In this document: positions 50,685 through 61,372 of the stretch, one piece after another
Numbering within the stretch: the stretch's first letter is position 1
Layout: every line of letters begins with the position of its first letter
From: Lederbergia citri
GTDB lineage: Bacteria; Bacillota; Bacilli; Bacillales; Bacillaceae_C
DNA length: 64,000 nucleotides
Assembly: GCF_018343625.1 (NCBI RefSeq)
Contig: NZ_JAGYPG010000001.1
Coordinates: 602,342 to 666,341 of the forward strand
Direction of reading: 5' to 3'
Translations under genes and position numbers: made by a program
Notes under the pieces: model-generated
Database searches by the model: none
What the model was told of the DNA's origin: nothing
What the model saw: only the letters and a program-made list of their open reading frames with translations

Positions 50685-51914
50685 GTGCAAATAACGGGTA
50701 AAGAGCAAATAGTAAAAGTGGAAGAAGGAACAATCATTACTCCACTTGGTTTTTCAGCTGCTGGAATACATACGAAGGTGAAGCGTAAGCGCAACGATAT
50801 GGGCTTAATTTATTGCGAAGTCCCAGCTGAAGCGGCAGCTGTTTATACATTAAATCAAATCAAGGCGGCTCCTCTAAAAGTAACGAAAGAAAACTTGGAT
50901 CAAGAGGGGAAGCTTCAAGCAATCATTGTGAACAGTGGTAATGCCAATGCATGCACAGGAAATCAGGGCTTGTTTGATGCACATTCAATGAAAAATGCAG
51001 TGGCGAATCTGTTATCCATTAATCCTCATCATGTTGCCGTGGCTTCGACAGGGGTGATTGGAGAAAAAATGCCAATGGAGAAAATTATTCCTGGTATTGC
51101 TCATCTTGTCCCGCAAAAAAACCAACAAGCTGCCCTTGATTTTAACGAAGCCATTTTGACGACAGATACGTGTATGAAAACTACATGTTATGAAACTGTC
51201 ATTGATGGTGTAAAAATTACGATGGCCGGCTCTGCAAAGGGATCAGGTATGATAGCTCCAAATATGGCAACAATGCTTGGATTCATTACGACCGATGCAA
51301 ATATTTCCCACGACCATTTACAGTCCGCTTTAAGTGCTGTAACAAATAAAACATTTAATCGAATAACTGTTGATGGTGATACGTCTACAAATGATATGGT
51401 TGTCGTAATGGCAAGCGGTTTTGCCGAAAACACACCACTAGAACCTAGTAATGAAGAATGGGATCAATTTGTCCAACTGCTTGAAAAAGTTTGTGAAGAC
51501 CTTGCCATTATGATTGCCAGGGATGGTGAAGGTGCAACAAAACTAATAGAAGTAAATGTATATGGAGCGATATCCGACGATGAAGCAGGGAAGATTGCAA
51601 AAACCGTCGTTGGCTCCGATCTTGTCAAGACGATGGTTTATGGCTCTGATCCCAACTGGGGGAGAGTCATGATGGCGATTGGAAAAAGCGGGATGACGTT
51701 AGATCCTGAAAACATAAATATATCCATCGGACCTTATTCGCTTTTAGAAAATAGTCAACCTACTAATTATGTTGAAGAAACGTTAAGTGATTATTTGAAA
51801 AACGAAACGGTTGTTATAAACATCAACTTAAATATTGGCTCAGGTCACGGAAAAGCTTGGGGCTGCGATTTGACGTATGACTATGTGCGCATCAATGCCA
51901 GCTATCGCACATAA
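50685..51914 (+). CDS. argJ: Bifunctional glutamate N-acetyltransferase / ornithine acetyltransferase
   Basis: ArgJ (409 aa from GTG 50685) recycles the acetyl group between N-acetylornithine and glutamate and may also acetylate glutamate from acetyl-CoA. The autocleavage site is the Ala-Thr in MIAPNMATMLGF, giving alpha and beta chains. NSGNANACTGNQG and DGDTSTNDMV are family motifs. GTG 50685 is 9 bases after GAGGAG; the in-frame GTG 50676 overlaps that site. There is no separate argA nearby, so the cyclic pathway is used. Confidence 0.95.
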   Translation: MQITGKEQIVKVEEGTIITPLGFSAAGIHTKVKRKRNDMGLIYCEVPAEAAAVYTLNQIKAAPLKVTKENLDQEGKLQAIIVNSGNANACTGNQGLFDAHSMKNAVANLLSINPHHVAVASTGVIGEKMPMEKIIPGIAHLVPQKNQQAALDFNEAILTTDTCMKTTCYETVIDGVKITMAGSAKGSGMIAPNMATMLGFITTDANISHDHLQSALSAVTNKTFNRITVDGDTSTNDMVVVMASGFAENTPLEPSNEEWDQFVQLLEKVCEDLAIMIARDGEGATKLIEVNVYGAISDDEAGKIAKTVVGSDLVKTMVYGSDPNWGRVMMAIGKSGMTLDPENINISIGPYSLLENSQPTNYVEETLSDYLKNETVVININLNIGSGHGKAWGCDLTYDYVRINASYRT

Positions 51915-51934
51915 TGAAAGGGAGGTCATTATAA

Positions 51935-52714
51935 ATGGAAAAAATCATCGTCATTAAGTGCGGTGGAAGCATGATTGACACTTTATCCGATGACTTTTTT
52001 AAAGGAATTAAAAGCTTGCAGGAAAATGGTTACCATCCCATTATCGTTCATGGGGGCGGCCCCGCCATTAATGATCTTCTAAACCATTTACAAATTAATT
52101 CTGAGTTTGTAAATGGCTTAAGAAAAACAACTCACGAAGTTATGGAAGTAGTCGAAATGGTTTTATCCGGTACGATAACGAATAAACTAGTTCGCAAGCT
52201 TCACAAACATGGGATTTCATCTATCGGTGTAACTGGCTCTGATGGTGGATTGATGTATGCTAAACCGCAAGACTTAGAGAATTTGGGTTTAGTAGGAGAA
52301 ATAATTTCTGTGAATAAACAATTTTTATTAAATTTATTGTCGATTGGAATGGTTCCAGTCATTTCTCCAATTGCAATTGGAATGAATCATGAAGATTATT
52401 ATAATATCAACGCCGATACAGTTGCCGGCGAAATAGCCGTTGCTATTAATGCAGATAAAGTCATATTTGTAACGGATGTTCCAGGTGTGTTGAAAGATAA
52501 TGAGATTATTGAAAAAGCGACTGATTCTGAAATTCTAGGATTTATCGATGATGGCACCATTTCCGGAGGTATGATACCAAAAGTAATGGCTGCTATTCAT
52601 AGTCTTAAAGGCGGAATGAGGGAAGCGATGATTGTCAGTGGCCATAAGCCGTTGGTGGATGGTGCAAGTATAGTCGGTACAACAATTAAAAGTGAATTGG
52701 AGGCAGTGAAATAG
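51935..52714 (+). CDS. argB: Acetylglutamate kinase
   Basis: ArgB (259 aa) phosphorylates N-acetylglutamate. Amino-acid-kinase features: IVIKCGGSMID at the N terminus, the substrate loop VHGGGPAINDLL, and the nucleotide-site region ADKVIFVTDVPGVLKD with SGGMIPK. The protein has no N-terminal helix of the arginine-sensitive hexameric type, so feedback inhibition is not expected from the sequence. The ribosome site AAAGGGAGG precedes it. argD follows after one base. Confidence 0.95.
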   Translation: MEKIIVIKCGGSMIDTLSDDFFKGIKSLQENGYHPIIVHGGGPAINDLLNHLQINSEFVNGLRKTTHEVMEVVEMVLSGTITNKLVRKLHKHGISSIGVTGSDGGLMYAKPQDLENLGLVGEIISVNKQFLLNLLSIGMVPVISPIAIGMNHEDYYNINADTVAGEIAVAINADKVIFVTDVPGVLKDNEIIEKATDSEILGFIDDGTISGGMIPKVMAAIHSLKGGMREAMIVSGHKPLVDGASIVGTTIKSELEAVK

Positions 52715-52715
52715 A

Positions 52716-53873
52716 ATGACCCATTTATTCGAAAACTATGCAAGATGGGACGTTGAAATCGTCTCTGGTTCTGGATGTAAAGTAGTGGATTCTAATGGAA
52801 GAGAATATCTGGATTTTACATCGGGAATTGGTGTATGTAATCTAGGACATTGTCATCCAGCAGTTGTAGAGTCTACGACTAATCAACTACATAAAATATG
52901 GCATACATCAAATCTATTTAAAAGCTCACTTCAAGAAAAAGTGGCTGAAAAGCTTTCTTCAAATTCTATAGAAGGCTCCGTGTTTTTCTGTAATAGTGGG
53001 GCTGAAGCAAATGAAGCTGCAATTAAATTAGCTCGCAAATTTACAGGTAAATCAAAAATCATTACATTCCTCCAATCCTTTCACGGACGAACATTTGCGA
53101 CAATGGCAGCTACAGGTCAAGATAAAGTGAAACAAGGGTTTGGATCGATGCTTGAAACATTTGTTCATCTACCATTTAATGATGTAAATGAGCTAAAAAA
53201 AGAAATGGATAACGAAACTGCTGCGGTTATGCTTGAAGTTGTTCAAGGTGAAGGTGGGGTCCACATCGCAAATGAGGAATTTCTGACTACTGTCGAACAA
53301 TTATGCAAGGAATATGGGGCCATCCTCATTATTGACGAGGTGCAGACAGGAATAGGGCGTACAGGCAAGCCATTTGCCTATCAACATTATAATCTTTCTC
53401 CTGATATCATTACCTCTGCAAAAGGTCTTGGAAATGGATTCCCAACAGGTGCGATGATTGGTAAGGACTATTTAAAAACTGCATTTAATCCAGGCAGCCA
53501 TGGGTCGACTTTTGGAGGAAATCCACTTGCTATGTCAGCTGCTAATGCGACATTAAATCTTATTTTTGAAGATGAATTTCTAAATGAAGTGACTGAAAAA
53601 AGTGATTACTTCGCTTCGAAGCTTGATGAAATATTATCTTCATTGGAAAACTTCAAAGGCATTCGCCATAAAGGCTTAATGTTTGGAGTGGAATTTTCGA
53701 ATGAAGTTGGTTCTATGGTTAGTTTATTAAGGGAAAATGGTCTGCTTGCTCTCGTTGCTGGCCCAAATGTTATGAGGTTTTTACCGCCTCTTACGGTCAC
53801 ATATGAAGAAATGGATGCTGTACTTGCGATTATAGAAGGTACTTTACTCAATACGAAAACAGTAACATGCTAA
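52716..53873 (+). CDS. argD: Acetylornithine aminotransferase
   Basis: ArgD (385 aa) is a class III PLP aminotransferase converting N-acetylglutamate semialdehyde to N-acetylornithine. Motifs: FCNSGAEANEAAIKLARKF, the cofactor Asp in LIIDEVQTGIGRTG, and the PLP Lys in ITSAKGLGNGFPTGAMIG. Length is normal. The ribosome site GGAGGCAGTGA lies at the end of argB. A gap of 66 bp separates it from carA, without a terminator. Confidence 0.96.
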   Translation: MTHLFENYARWDVEIVSGSGCKVVDSNGREYLDFTSGIGVCNLGHCHPAVVESTTNQLHKIWHTSNLFKSSLQEKVAEKLSSNSIEGSVFFCNSGAEANEAAIKLARKFTGKSKIITFLQSFHGRTFATMAATGQDKVKQGFGSMLETFVHLPFNDVNELKKEMDNETAAVMLEVVQGEGGVHIANEEFLTTVEQLCKEYGAILIIDEVQTGIGRTGKPFAYQHYNLSPDIITSAKGLGNGFPTGAMIGKDYLKTAFNPGSHGSTFGGNPLAMSAANATLNLIFEDEFLNEVTEKSDYFASKLDEILSSLENFKGIRHKGLMFGVEFSNEVGSMVSLLRENGLLALVAGPNVMRFLPPLTVTYEEMDAVLAIIEGTLLNTKTVTC

Positions 53874-53939
53874 TAATTTTTTGACTGCAATGTATAAAAA
53901 TACGATTACTGAAATAAAAATACAACGAGGTGAAGGTGC

Positions 53940-54995
53940 ATGATGGAAGGTATGATTACAATGGCTAATGGAGTTACATATACCGGCCATTGGCACGGCC
54001 AGAAAACGGAATGCTCTGGAGAAATGATCTTTTTCACAGGAATGGGGAACTTTTCAGAATTCATCTCAGATCCAGCTGTGAAAGGAAAAATTGTTCTAGC
54101 AACATATCCTAGCATCCTAAATAGTTTTATGGATCAAGAAAAATTTGAGAGCAAGGATCTACAGATTGCTGGTCTTGTGGTTCAACAAGAATATAGGGGA
54201 TCTTCATCATCATTAAATAAATGGTTAAGTATCTTTAAAGAAAAATGTATACCGGTCATGATGGGAATGGATACTCGGTCAATCATTAAGCAAATCATAA
54301 AAGTTGGCGAGACACCAGTTTCGATGAAAGCAAATGAGGTTGATGTCAGCTATCCGACTACACAAAATAACGGGATAGCTCCCTTAAGTTATGAAATCAT
54401 TAATCCAAAAGGGAAAACTCATATTGCTTTAATCGATTTTTCAGTGAAAAATTCTTTAATTAAATGGTTTTCTAAAGAAGATTACAAGATTACGATTGTA
54501 CCAACTGATATTACTTTAGAAAAAATAAAAACAATGAATCCCGATGGCATCGTGTTTTCAGGTGGTACAGGGAATCCTTCAAACTGGAAACAATTTTATC
54601 CAGAATACAAAGAAATATCAAAACATTACCCTACGATGGCGTTTGGTCTAGGACATCAAATACTTGCAGAAGCATTTGGTGCCAAAATTGAAAAGATGAA
54701 GTGGGGACATAGATGCTTCAAACATCCTATTATGCATATGGAATCAAATGAAGTGTATATGTCGAATCAAAATCATGGATATGAAGTTACAGAAGAAGGT
54801 CTTAAGGATTCAGGATTTTCAATTTCGTTTCAATCGATTCAAGATCGATCCATTGAAGGACTTTCCCATAAAAACTATCCAATAGCGACATATCAATTCC
54901 ATCCCGATGGAAAAAATCCAAAACTTGAAATGATCATCAAAGACGCATTTACTAATCAGCTGAAGCTAACAAAAGGAGAAAACATATATGCCTAA
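53940..54995 (+). CDS. carA: Carbamoyl-phosphate synthase small subunit, arginine-specific, lacking the glutaminase Cys
   Basis: CarA (351 aa) normally hydrolyses glutamine and feeds ammonia to CarB. The fold is recognisable: N-terminal CarA domain (GEMIFFTGMGNFSEFISDPA, then TYPSI) and a class I amidotransferase domain (about 165-340). But the nucleophile region, normally GICLGHQ, reads AFGLGHQ: residue 236 is Gly (GGT, 54645-54647), not Cys. The normal GPGDP reads GTGNP, and the HPE motif reads HPD (residues 321-323). NQNHGY is kept. So glutaminase activity is almost certainly lost while the frame is intact. It overlaps carB by 8 bp. The start is ATG 53940 or 53943, after GAGGTGAAGG. Confidence 0.93.
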   Translation: MMEGMITMANGVTYTGHWHGQKTECSGEMIFFTGMGNFSEFISDPAVKGKIVLATYPSILNSFMDQEKFESKDLQIAGLVVQQEYRGSSSSLNKWLSIFKEKCIPVMMGMDTRSIIKQIIKVGETPVSMKANEVDVSYPTTQNNGIAPLSYEIINPKGKTHIALIDFSVKNSLIKWFSKEDYKITIVPTDITLEKIKTMNPDGIVFSGGTGNPSNWKQFYPEYKEISKHYPTMAFGLGHQILAEAFGAKIEKMKWGHRCFKHPIMHMESNEVYMSNQNHGYEVTEEGLKDSGFSISFQSIQDRSIEGLSHKNYPIATYQFHPDGKNPKLEMIIKDAFTNQLKLTKGENIYA

Positions 54996-57900
54996 GCTAA
55001 ATGGTTTAAAAAAAGTTTTGGTTATTGGTTCGGGGCCAATCGTCATTGGTCAAGCAGCAGAATTTGATTATGCTGGAACACAAGCATGTATGGCATTGAA
55101 AGAAGAAGGGATTGAAGTCGTACTTGTTAATAATAACCCAGCAACCATTATGACGGATGAACAATTTGCAGATATTGTTTATTTTGAACCAATGACTGTT
55201 CAATCCATTACAGAAATTATCAAGAAAGAGCGGCCAGATGCTATATTAGGTACTCTTGGCGGTCAGACTGGCTTGAATTTAACTGTTCAATTATATGAGC
55301 AAGGCGTACTCGATAAGTACAACGTTAAAGTACTTGGTACGACGCCGGAATCAATCATGCAAGGGGAAGATCGTGAAGCATTTCGAGCTTTAATGCAGAA
55401 ATTAGGTGAACCAGTTCCTGACAGCTCCATTATCCATACTGTCGTGGAAGCAATAGATTTTGCAAACAAGATTGGTTACCCAGTTATCATTCGTCCTGCA
55501 TACACGTTAGGCGGCGGCGGTGGTGGTATCGTTTCAAATGAAGATCAATTGATCTCTGTTGTTAAAAAGGGGCTTGAAGCAAGTCCGATAACACAATGTT
55601 TAATTGAAAAAAGCATTGCTGGATTCAAAGAATTAGAGTTTGAAATGATTCGTGATGCTAATGATACTTGTATCGCCATATGCAGTATGGAAAATTTTGA
55701 TCCGGTCGGAGTCCATACAGGTGATTCCATTGTTGTAGCACCTCAACAAACATTAACGGATAAAGAATATGAAGCCCTGTATGCTTCTGCCATAAAAATA
55801 ATTAGAGCATTAAAAATTATTGGAGGCTGCAATATTCAATTTGCTCAGGACCCTAATAGCTCTCAATATTATTTAATCGAGGTAAATCCGCGATTAAGCC
55901 GCTCGTCGGCTCTTGCCTCTAAGGCAACAGGATACCCTATTGCAAAAATGGCCGCAAAACTAGCCCTTGGTTACAATTTGCATGAATTGATTAATCCAGT
56001 AACAGGTACAACCTTTGCAAGCTCGGAACCAGTTGTTGACTATACAGTTGTAAAAATGCCAAGATGGCCATTTGATAAGTTTATAGAAGCAGACCGAAAA
56101 CTAGGCACTCAAATGAAGGCAACAGGTGAAATTATGGCAATAGAACGCCATCTTCCTGCTGCACTCCAAAAAGCGGTCCGATCACTTGAAATTAATACAA
56201 TAGGACTTGAGTTAAATGGAATTTCATCTTTAAGTGACAATCAATTATGGGATTCTATAACCTTACCAGATGATAGACGATTTTTTTCTATACTAGAACT
56301 AATGAGACGTGGGGTAACTACAGAAGAAATCCATCATGCAACCCAAATACAGCCATTCTTTTTAAATCAGTTGGCATTATTGGTGAGTTATGAAGAAAAA
56401 GCAAAAAGCGTTAGCCTGGACACAATTACATCTCATTTATTAAAAGAATTAAAAACATTAGGTTTTTCAGATGAGTGGCTTGCTTATATTTGGAGTACTG
56501 ATTTGAACAGTGTTCGAGAGAAGCAACTAGAGTATCACATTAGGCCTGTCTATAATATGGTTGATTCTTGTGCAGGGGAATTTCCTGCAGCAGCACCTTA
56601 TTTTTACTCGACATGGAAAGGGGAAGGCGACCTTATTTCAGGCAATAAAAAACCTAAAATCGCTATTGTCGGTTCAGGTCCAGTCCGAATTGGCCAAGGC
56701 ATTGAGTTTGATTACTGTACAGTTCACGGTGTTCTTGCCTTAAAAAAAGCTGGCTATGAAGCAATCTTAATCAATAATAATCCTGGTACTGTAAGCACTG
56801 ACTTTCAAATTGCGGATCGCCTATATTTCGAGCCTCTCCGTGCTGAAGATGTGTTAAATGTACTGGAGTTTGAAAAACCTGATGGGGTTATTCTACAATT
56901 TGGAGGACAGACTTCCATTAATCTGGCAAAAGAGTTGGAGGATAATGGAGTTACTTTACTTTCTATATCCCAAGAACATATTGATATAGTTGAAGATCGT
57001 CAACGTTTTTATACTCTTTTAAAAGAATTAGATATACCTCATATTCCTGGATTAACTGCGTTGAGTGAAGACGAGTTGATGTTACAATCGTCTGAAATTG
57101 GTTTCCCTCTTCTATTAAGGCCATCCTATGTCATAGGTGGTCAAGGAATGTTAATTATTGAAGACGAGCATCAACTACGGGTGCATCTTAATAACATTTC
57201 CTACCCTGTATTAATTGATGCTTATTATAAAGGAACGGAAATGGAGGTAGATGTACTATCAGATGGAGAGAATATATTTATTCCAGGTTTTTTCGAGCAT
57301 ATAGAAAAAGCTGGAGTCCATTCCGGAGATAGCATGGCAGTAACACCACCCGTTTCCATTAGTGAATTTTATCAACAAAAAGCGCGGGAATATACGCAAA
57401 AAATAGCAACAAAACTTCAGTTTAAAGGAATTTTTAATGTTCAATTTGTCATTTTTGAAGGAACGGTTTACGTATTAGAGGTTAATCCAAGGGCATCTCG
57501 TACTGTTCCAATTATTAGTAAAATGACAGGTGTCAATATCATAGAAGAATGCATCAACATTTTGACTGGCGGAAAAGTAAACGGCCACCCAATTAGCCAA
57601 ACATATTTCGCTATAAAAAATCCTGTTTTTTCTACTGGGAAGCTTGACGGAGTCGATCCTCTTTTAACACCGGAAATGAAATCAACAGGAGAACTGATTG
57701 CATTTGGAAAAACATTTGATGAGGCGTTAGCAAAAGCAATCAAGTGGAATTCTTACAAAAGTAATCCAACATTAGAAGTTTATTTAGATGTAGATGAAAA
57801 AGAGCTTCCTCTTATACAAGAAATATTATCAAGAGAAGGTGTTACCGTCGCAAATGGACACTATTCATTTGCGGATTGGTTAAAACAAAGCAACGGAGCC

Positions 57901-58092
57901 ATTTTATTAAGTCTTGGATCTAAAAGAGATTCAAAAGAGAAACGTATGGCTGCATCTAGCTCGCAAATACCTGTCATAACTGAAATGGAAACATTGCTTA
58001 CGACTATATCAGCTTTTAAGCAAAATATTGAAAAACCAATGTCTATGCAGGAATGGCATTTACAATTAACTAAAAAAGAGAGGGTGATTTGA
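54988..58092 (+). CDS. carB: Carbamoyl-phosphate synthase large subunit, arginine-specific
   Basis: CarB (1034 aa) makes carbamoyl phosphate from bicarbonate, ammonia and two ATP through two ATP-grasp halves joined by an ammonia tunnel. First half: [50 protein letters not shown]. Second half: [43 protein letters not shown]. The C-terminal regulatory domain is shorter than in E. coli CarB, as expected for an arginine-specific enzyme. Both active halves look intact, in contrast to CarA. argF overlaps its end by one base. Confidence 0.95.
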   Translation: MPKLNGLKKVLVIGSGPIVIGQAAEFDYAGTQACMALKEEGIEVVLVNNNPATIMTDEQFADIVYFEPMTVQSITEIIKKERPDAILGTLGGQTGLNLTVQLYEQGVLDKYNVKVLGTTPESIMQGEDREAFRALMQKLGEPVPDSSIIHTVVEAIDFANKIGYPVIIRPAYTLGGGGGGIVSNEDQLISVVKKGLEASPITQCLIEKSIAGFKELEFEMIRDANDTCIAICSMENFDPVGVHTGDSIVVAPQQTLTDKEYEALYASAIKIIRALKIIGGCNIQFAQDPNSSQYYLIEVNPRLSRSSALASKATGYPIAKMAAKLALGYNLHELINPVTGTTFASSEPVVDYTVVKMPRWPFDKFIEADRKLGTQMKATGEIMAIERHLPAALQKAVRSLEINTIGLELNGISSLSDNQLWDSITLPDDRRFFSILELMRRGVTTEEIHHATQIQPFFLNQLALLVSYEEKAKSVSLDTITSHLLKELKTLGFSDEWLAYIWSTDLNSVREKQLEYHIRPVYNMVDSCAGEFPAAAPYFYSTWKGEGDLISGNKKPKIAIVGSGPVRIGQGIEFDYCTVHGVLALKKAGYEAILINNNPGTVSTDFQIADRLYFEPLRAEDVLNVLEFEKPDGVILQFGGQTSINLAKELEDNGVTLLSISQEHIDIVEDRQRFYTLLKELDIPHIPGLTALSEDELMLQSSEIGFPLLLRPSYVIGGQGMLIIEDEHQLRVHLNNISYPVLIDAYYKGTEMEVDVLSDGENIFIPGFFEHIEKAGVHSGDSMAVTPPVSISEFYQQKAREYTQKIATKLQFKGIFNVQFVIFEGTVYVLEVNPRASRTVPIISKMTGVNIIEECINILTGGKVNGHPISQTYFAIKNPVFSTGKLDGVDPLLTPEMKSTGELIAFGKTFDEALAKAIKWNSYKSNPTLEVYLDVDEKELPLIQEILSREGVTVANGHYSFADWLKQSNGAILLSLGSKRDSKEKRMAASSSQIPVITEMETLLTTISAFKQNIEKPMSMQEWHLQLTKKERVI

Positions 58093-59039
58093 TGGTAACT
58101 ACAACTGCAAATAGTTTAAAAGGGAAGCATTTATTGACTTTATCAGATCTTTCAACAGACGAAATCACTCAATTAATCGATGTTGCTATCGGATTAAAAA
58201 AAATGCAAAAACAAGGGGAACCCCATCCATATTTAAAAGGAAAAACAATGGCCATGATCTTCGAGAAATCCTCTACGAGAACGCGTGTTTCTTTCGAAGT
58301 GGGAATGAACCAACTTGGCGGTCATGCCCTTTTCTTAAGCCGTTCTGATATTCAACTTGGAAGAGGAGAAACTGTTCAGGATACAGCAAAAACTCTTTCT
58401 AGATATGTGGATGGAATCATGATCAGAGCGTATGAACATAAAGCAGTTGAAGAATTAGCTGCTAATTCAAGTGTACCCGTCATTAATGCATTAACAGATG
58501 ATTTTCATCCATGCCAGGCGCTAGCAGATTTAATGACTCTGTACGAAGTGAAAGGGACCTATGCGGGACAAAAGCTAGCTTATGTAGGGGACGGTAACAA
58601 TGTCGCACATTCCTTAATGATTGCTTGTGCAAAGCTCGGTGTAGATTGTTCAATCGCTTCACCAGAAGGATATGAACCTAAAAAAGAAATAACAAAACTG
58701 GCGCAAGACATCGCGCAAGAAACTGGCGCAGCGATTAAAGTGCTAAATGATCCACAAGCAGCAGTTAGTGGGGCAGATGCGGTATACACGGATGTATGGA
58801 CGAGTATGGGATGGGAAGACGAACAAGAAGTAAGGTTACAAGCATTTCAACCTTATCAAGTGAATAGTCAATTAATATCTTTTGCTAAAAATGATGCCAT
58901 TTTCCTTCACTGCCTACCTGCAAAACGTGGGGAAGAAGTTACCGCTGAAGTAATTGATGGCCCACAATCATATGTGTTTGATGAAGCTGAAAACAGACTT
59001 CATGTTCAGAAAGCATTGATGGTAGCGTTAATGGGTTAA
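58092..59039 (+). CDS. argF: Ornithine carbamoyltransferase
   Basis: OTCase (315 aa from ATG 58092) joins carbamoyl phosphate and ornithine to citrulline. The carbamoyl-phosphate loop is [12 protein letters not shown], the ornithine-side Cys is in [10 protein letters not shown], and [11 protein letters not shown] is the conserved third motif. ATG 58092 follows GAGAGGGTGATTTG. It is the last gene of the arginine operon, closed by a terminator. argG and argH are not in the window. Confidence 0.96.
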   Translation: MVTTTANSLKGKHLLTLSDLSTDEITQLIDVAIGLKKMQKQGEPHPYLKGKTMAMIFEKSSTRTRVSFEVGMNQLGGHALFLSRSDIQLGRGETVQDTAKTLSRYVDGIMIRAYEHKAVEELAANSSVPVINALTDDFHPCQALADLMTLYEVKGTYAGQKLAYVGDGNNVAHSLMIACAKLGVDCSIASPEGYEPKKEITKLAQDIAQETGAAIKVLNDPQAAVSGADAVYTDVWTSMGWEDEQEVRLQAFQPYQVNSQLISFAKNDAIFLHCLPAKRGEEVTAEVIDGPQSYVFDEAENRLHVQKALMVALMG

Positions 59040-59046
59040 AGCATAG

Positions 59047-59083
59047 AAAAAGATGTGTGCAAATAAGTATGCATCTTTTTTTA
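59047..59083 (+). terminator. Terminator after the arginine operon
   Basis: Stem AAAAAGATG / CATCTTTTT with a 16-base loop, then T. Confidence 0.75.
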
Positions 59084-59095
59084 TGATAAAATTAC

Positions 59096-59132
59096 CATAC
59101 TAGTATGCTTTTTGAATAATTAGTGTTATAAT
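59096..59132 (+). promoter_or_regulatory. Palindromic operator and -10 upstream of the alpha-glucuronidase gene
   Basis: CATACTAGTATG (59096-59107) is a perfect 12-bp palindrome overlapping the -35 position of a promoter with TATAAT at 59127-59132. The core CATACTAGTA recurs twice before the permease operon at 62521-62576, suggesting one regulator for both. Confidence 0.6.
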
Positions 59133-59217
59133 AGCCATAATTTCGAGTAGAAATTTTGATTAGAATACATACAAAGTCTGATTTTCACTAGAAATAATCC
59201 AGGGAGGAGAATATTGG

Positions 59218-61281
59218 ATGGAAACAATAATTAATGAAAAAAGTTATGCATGCTGGCTACAATATGAAAGAATTGAAGATAGAGAATGGCTTGAAAACAA
59301 TAAATCACGTTTTCAAAGTATTGTAGTTATAGGAAACTCTCCAATTTTAAACTCTGCACTCAATGAACTAAATTTAGGGATTCGCTCTATGTTTGATAAT
59401 GAGCCGACTCTTTATAAAAAAAGAGTTGAGGAAGCTTCAATTATTATTGGGATTTATGATGAAATACATAATCAATTCAAAGAATTAGATACTAATAGAA
59501 TGGAAGAATTGAATGAAGAGAGTTACATCATTAAGACTATTAAAAATGAAAGCCTTTTATTAGTTGGAAAGTCTGATAAAGCAGTTCTTTATGCTGTTCA
59601 TCATTTACTAAGATTGCTTCAACTTAGGGAACCAATAGAACATTTAGATATAGTCGAATCACCAAAAAACCAATTAAGAATGTTGAACCAATGGGATAAT
59701 ATGGATGGCAGCATAGAAAGAGGCTACTCTGGAAAATCGATTTTTTATGAAAACAATAGAATTACAAAAAATCTTGGGAGAATTAAAGATTATGCCAGAT
59801 TTCTTTCTTCAGTTGGAATTAATGCGATTTCCATTAATAATGTGAATGTTTGGAAGTTAGAAACAAAGTTAATTACGAACGAGTTTTTACCAGATGTGGC
59901 TAATATTGCAGATATTTTCCGTTCTTATGGAATAAAAATATTTTTGAGTATCAATTTCGCTAGTCCCATCGAAATTGGTCAGTTGCAAACTGCAGACCCA
60001 CTTGATCCCGATGTTATAAAATGGTGGAAGAACAAAGCGGAGGAAATATATAACTTCATTCCCGATTTTGGTGGTTTTGTAGTGAAAGCCGATTCAGAAC
60101 ATCGGCCAGGTCCTTTTACATATAATCGAAACCATGCTGATGGAGCAAATCTATTGGCTAATGCTCTAAAGCCATATGGTGGACTCGTGATTTGGAGGTG
60201 CTTTGTCTATAATTGCTTGCAAGATTGGCGTGATCGTTCTACAGACCGAGCGAAAGCAGCATACGATCACTTTAAACCGTTAGATGGTGAATTTCTTGAT
60301 AATGTTATTTTACAAGTGAAAAATGGTCCAATGGATTTTCAAGTTAGGGAACCGGTATCTCCTTTATTTGGTGCACTAGAAAAAACGAATCAAATGCTGG
60401 AGTTTCAAATAACACAAGAATATACTGGACAGCAAAAAGATTTATGTTTTCTCGTTCCGCTCTGGAAAGAAGTGTTGGAATATGATACATATGCAAAAGG
60501 TAAAGGGTCAAAAGTTAAAAGTATAGTTGATGGCTCGTTATTCGGTTTTAAATATAGTGGGATTTGCGCAGTGTCAAATATTGGAGATGATGAGAACTGG
60601 ACTGGCCATACGCTTGCTCAAGCAAATTTATATGGTTACGGACGGCTCATTTGGAATCCAGATCTTTCATCTGAAGCAATTACTGAAGAATGGATTCGTA
60701 TGACTTTTGGTGAAGATCCATTCATAATTGAACAAATAAAGTCCATGTTATTAGAGTCATGGTCTATTTATGAAAATTACACTGCTCCTTTAGGGATAGG
60801 CTGGATGGTTAATCCTGGTCATCATTACGGACCAAATATTGATGGGTACGAATATTCTGTCTGGGGAACTTATCATTTTGCTGATCGAGATGGGATTGGC
60901 GTAGATCGTTCAATTGATACAGGAACGGGATATGCAAATCAATATTTCTCGCCTAATAAAGAAATATATAATTCCTTGGATACATGTCCAGATGAATTAT
61001 TGTTATTTTTCCATCATGTCCCTTATGGTCATAAGTTAAAAACAGGAGTAACTGTCATTCAACATATTTATGACACTCACTTTAAGGGAGTCGAGCAAGT
61101 GGATAAATTAATAAAGAAGTGGAGCACGTTGAAAGGTAAAATTGATGAAGCCAGATATTCAAATGTTCAGGAACGTTTAATTCTTCAATTAGATAATGCG
61201 AAAGCTTGGCGTGACCAGATAAATACTTATTTTTATCGAAAATCTGGAATCGCTGACGAGAAAAAAAGAAAAATATATTGA
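59218..61281 (+). CDS. aguA: Alpha-glucuronidase, GH67 family
   Basis: A 687-residue GH67 enzyme that removes (4-O-methyl)glucuronic acid from the ends of xylo-oligosaccharides. The likely acid catalyst is the Glu in [17 protein letters not shown], where typical family members have a similar ANSEGQPGP segment; the two base carboxylates match the Asp of [11 protein letters not shown] and the Glu of FQITQEYTG. It has no signal peptide, so it acts inside the cell on imported oligosaccharides. The ribosome site GGGAGGAG precedes ATG 59218. It ends at a long terminator hairpin; mannonate dehydratase follows. Confidence 0.93.
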   Translation: METIINEKSYACWLQYERIEDREWLENNKSRFQSIVVIGNSPILNSALNELNLGIRSMFDNEPTLYKKRVEEASIIIGIYDEIHNQFKELDTNRMEELNEESYIIKTIKNESLLLVGKSDKAVLYAVHHLLRLLQLREPIEHLDIVESPKNQLRMLNQWDNMDGSIERGYSGKSIFYENNRITKNLGRIKDYARFLSSVGINAISINNVNVWKLETKLITNEFLPDVANIADIFRSYGIKIFLSINFASPIEIGQLQTADPLDPDVIKWWKNKAEEIYNFIPDFGGFVVKADSEHRPGPFTYNRNHADGANLLANALKPYGGLVIWRCFVYNCLQDWRDRSTDRAKAAYDHFKPLDGEFLDNVILQVKNGPMDFQVREPVSPLFGALEKTNQMLEFQITQEYTGQQKDLCFLVPLWKEVLEYDTYAKGKGSKVKSIVDGSLFGFKYSGICAVSNIGDDENWTGHTLAQANLYGYGRLIWNPDLSSEAITEEWIRMTFGEDPFIIEQIKSMLLESWSIYENYTAPLGIGWMVNPGHHYGPNIDGYEYSVWGTYHFADRDGIGVDRSIDTGTGYANQYFSPNKEIYNSLDTCPDELLLFFHHVPYGHKLKTGVTVIQHIYDTHFKGVEQVDKLIKKWSTLKGKIDEARYSNVQERLILQLDNAKAWRDQINTYFYRKSGIADEKKRKIY

Positions 61282-61294
61282 TATAAAATTGTCA

Positions 61295-61338
61295 CTGAAT
61301 AAGGGCTAGCTAAAAAGCCCTTATTCAGCATATTTTTT
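61295..61338 (+). terminator. Terminator after aguA
   Basis: Perfect 13-bp stem CTGAATAAGGGCT / AGCCCTTATTCAG with an 8-base loop, then CATATTTTTTG. Confidence 0.85.
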
Positions 61339-61372
61339 GCTTGATGATTGACGCACGAACGGAGGAATATGT

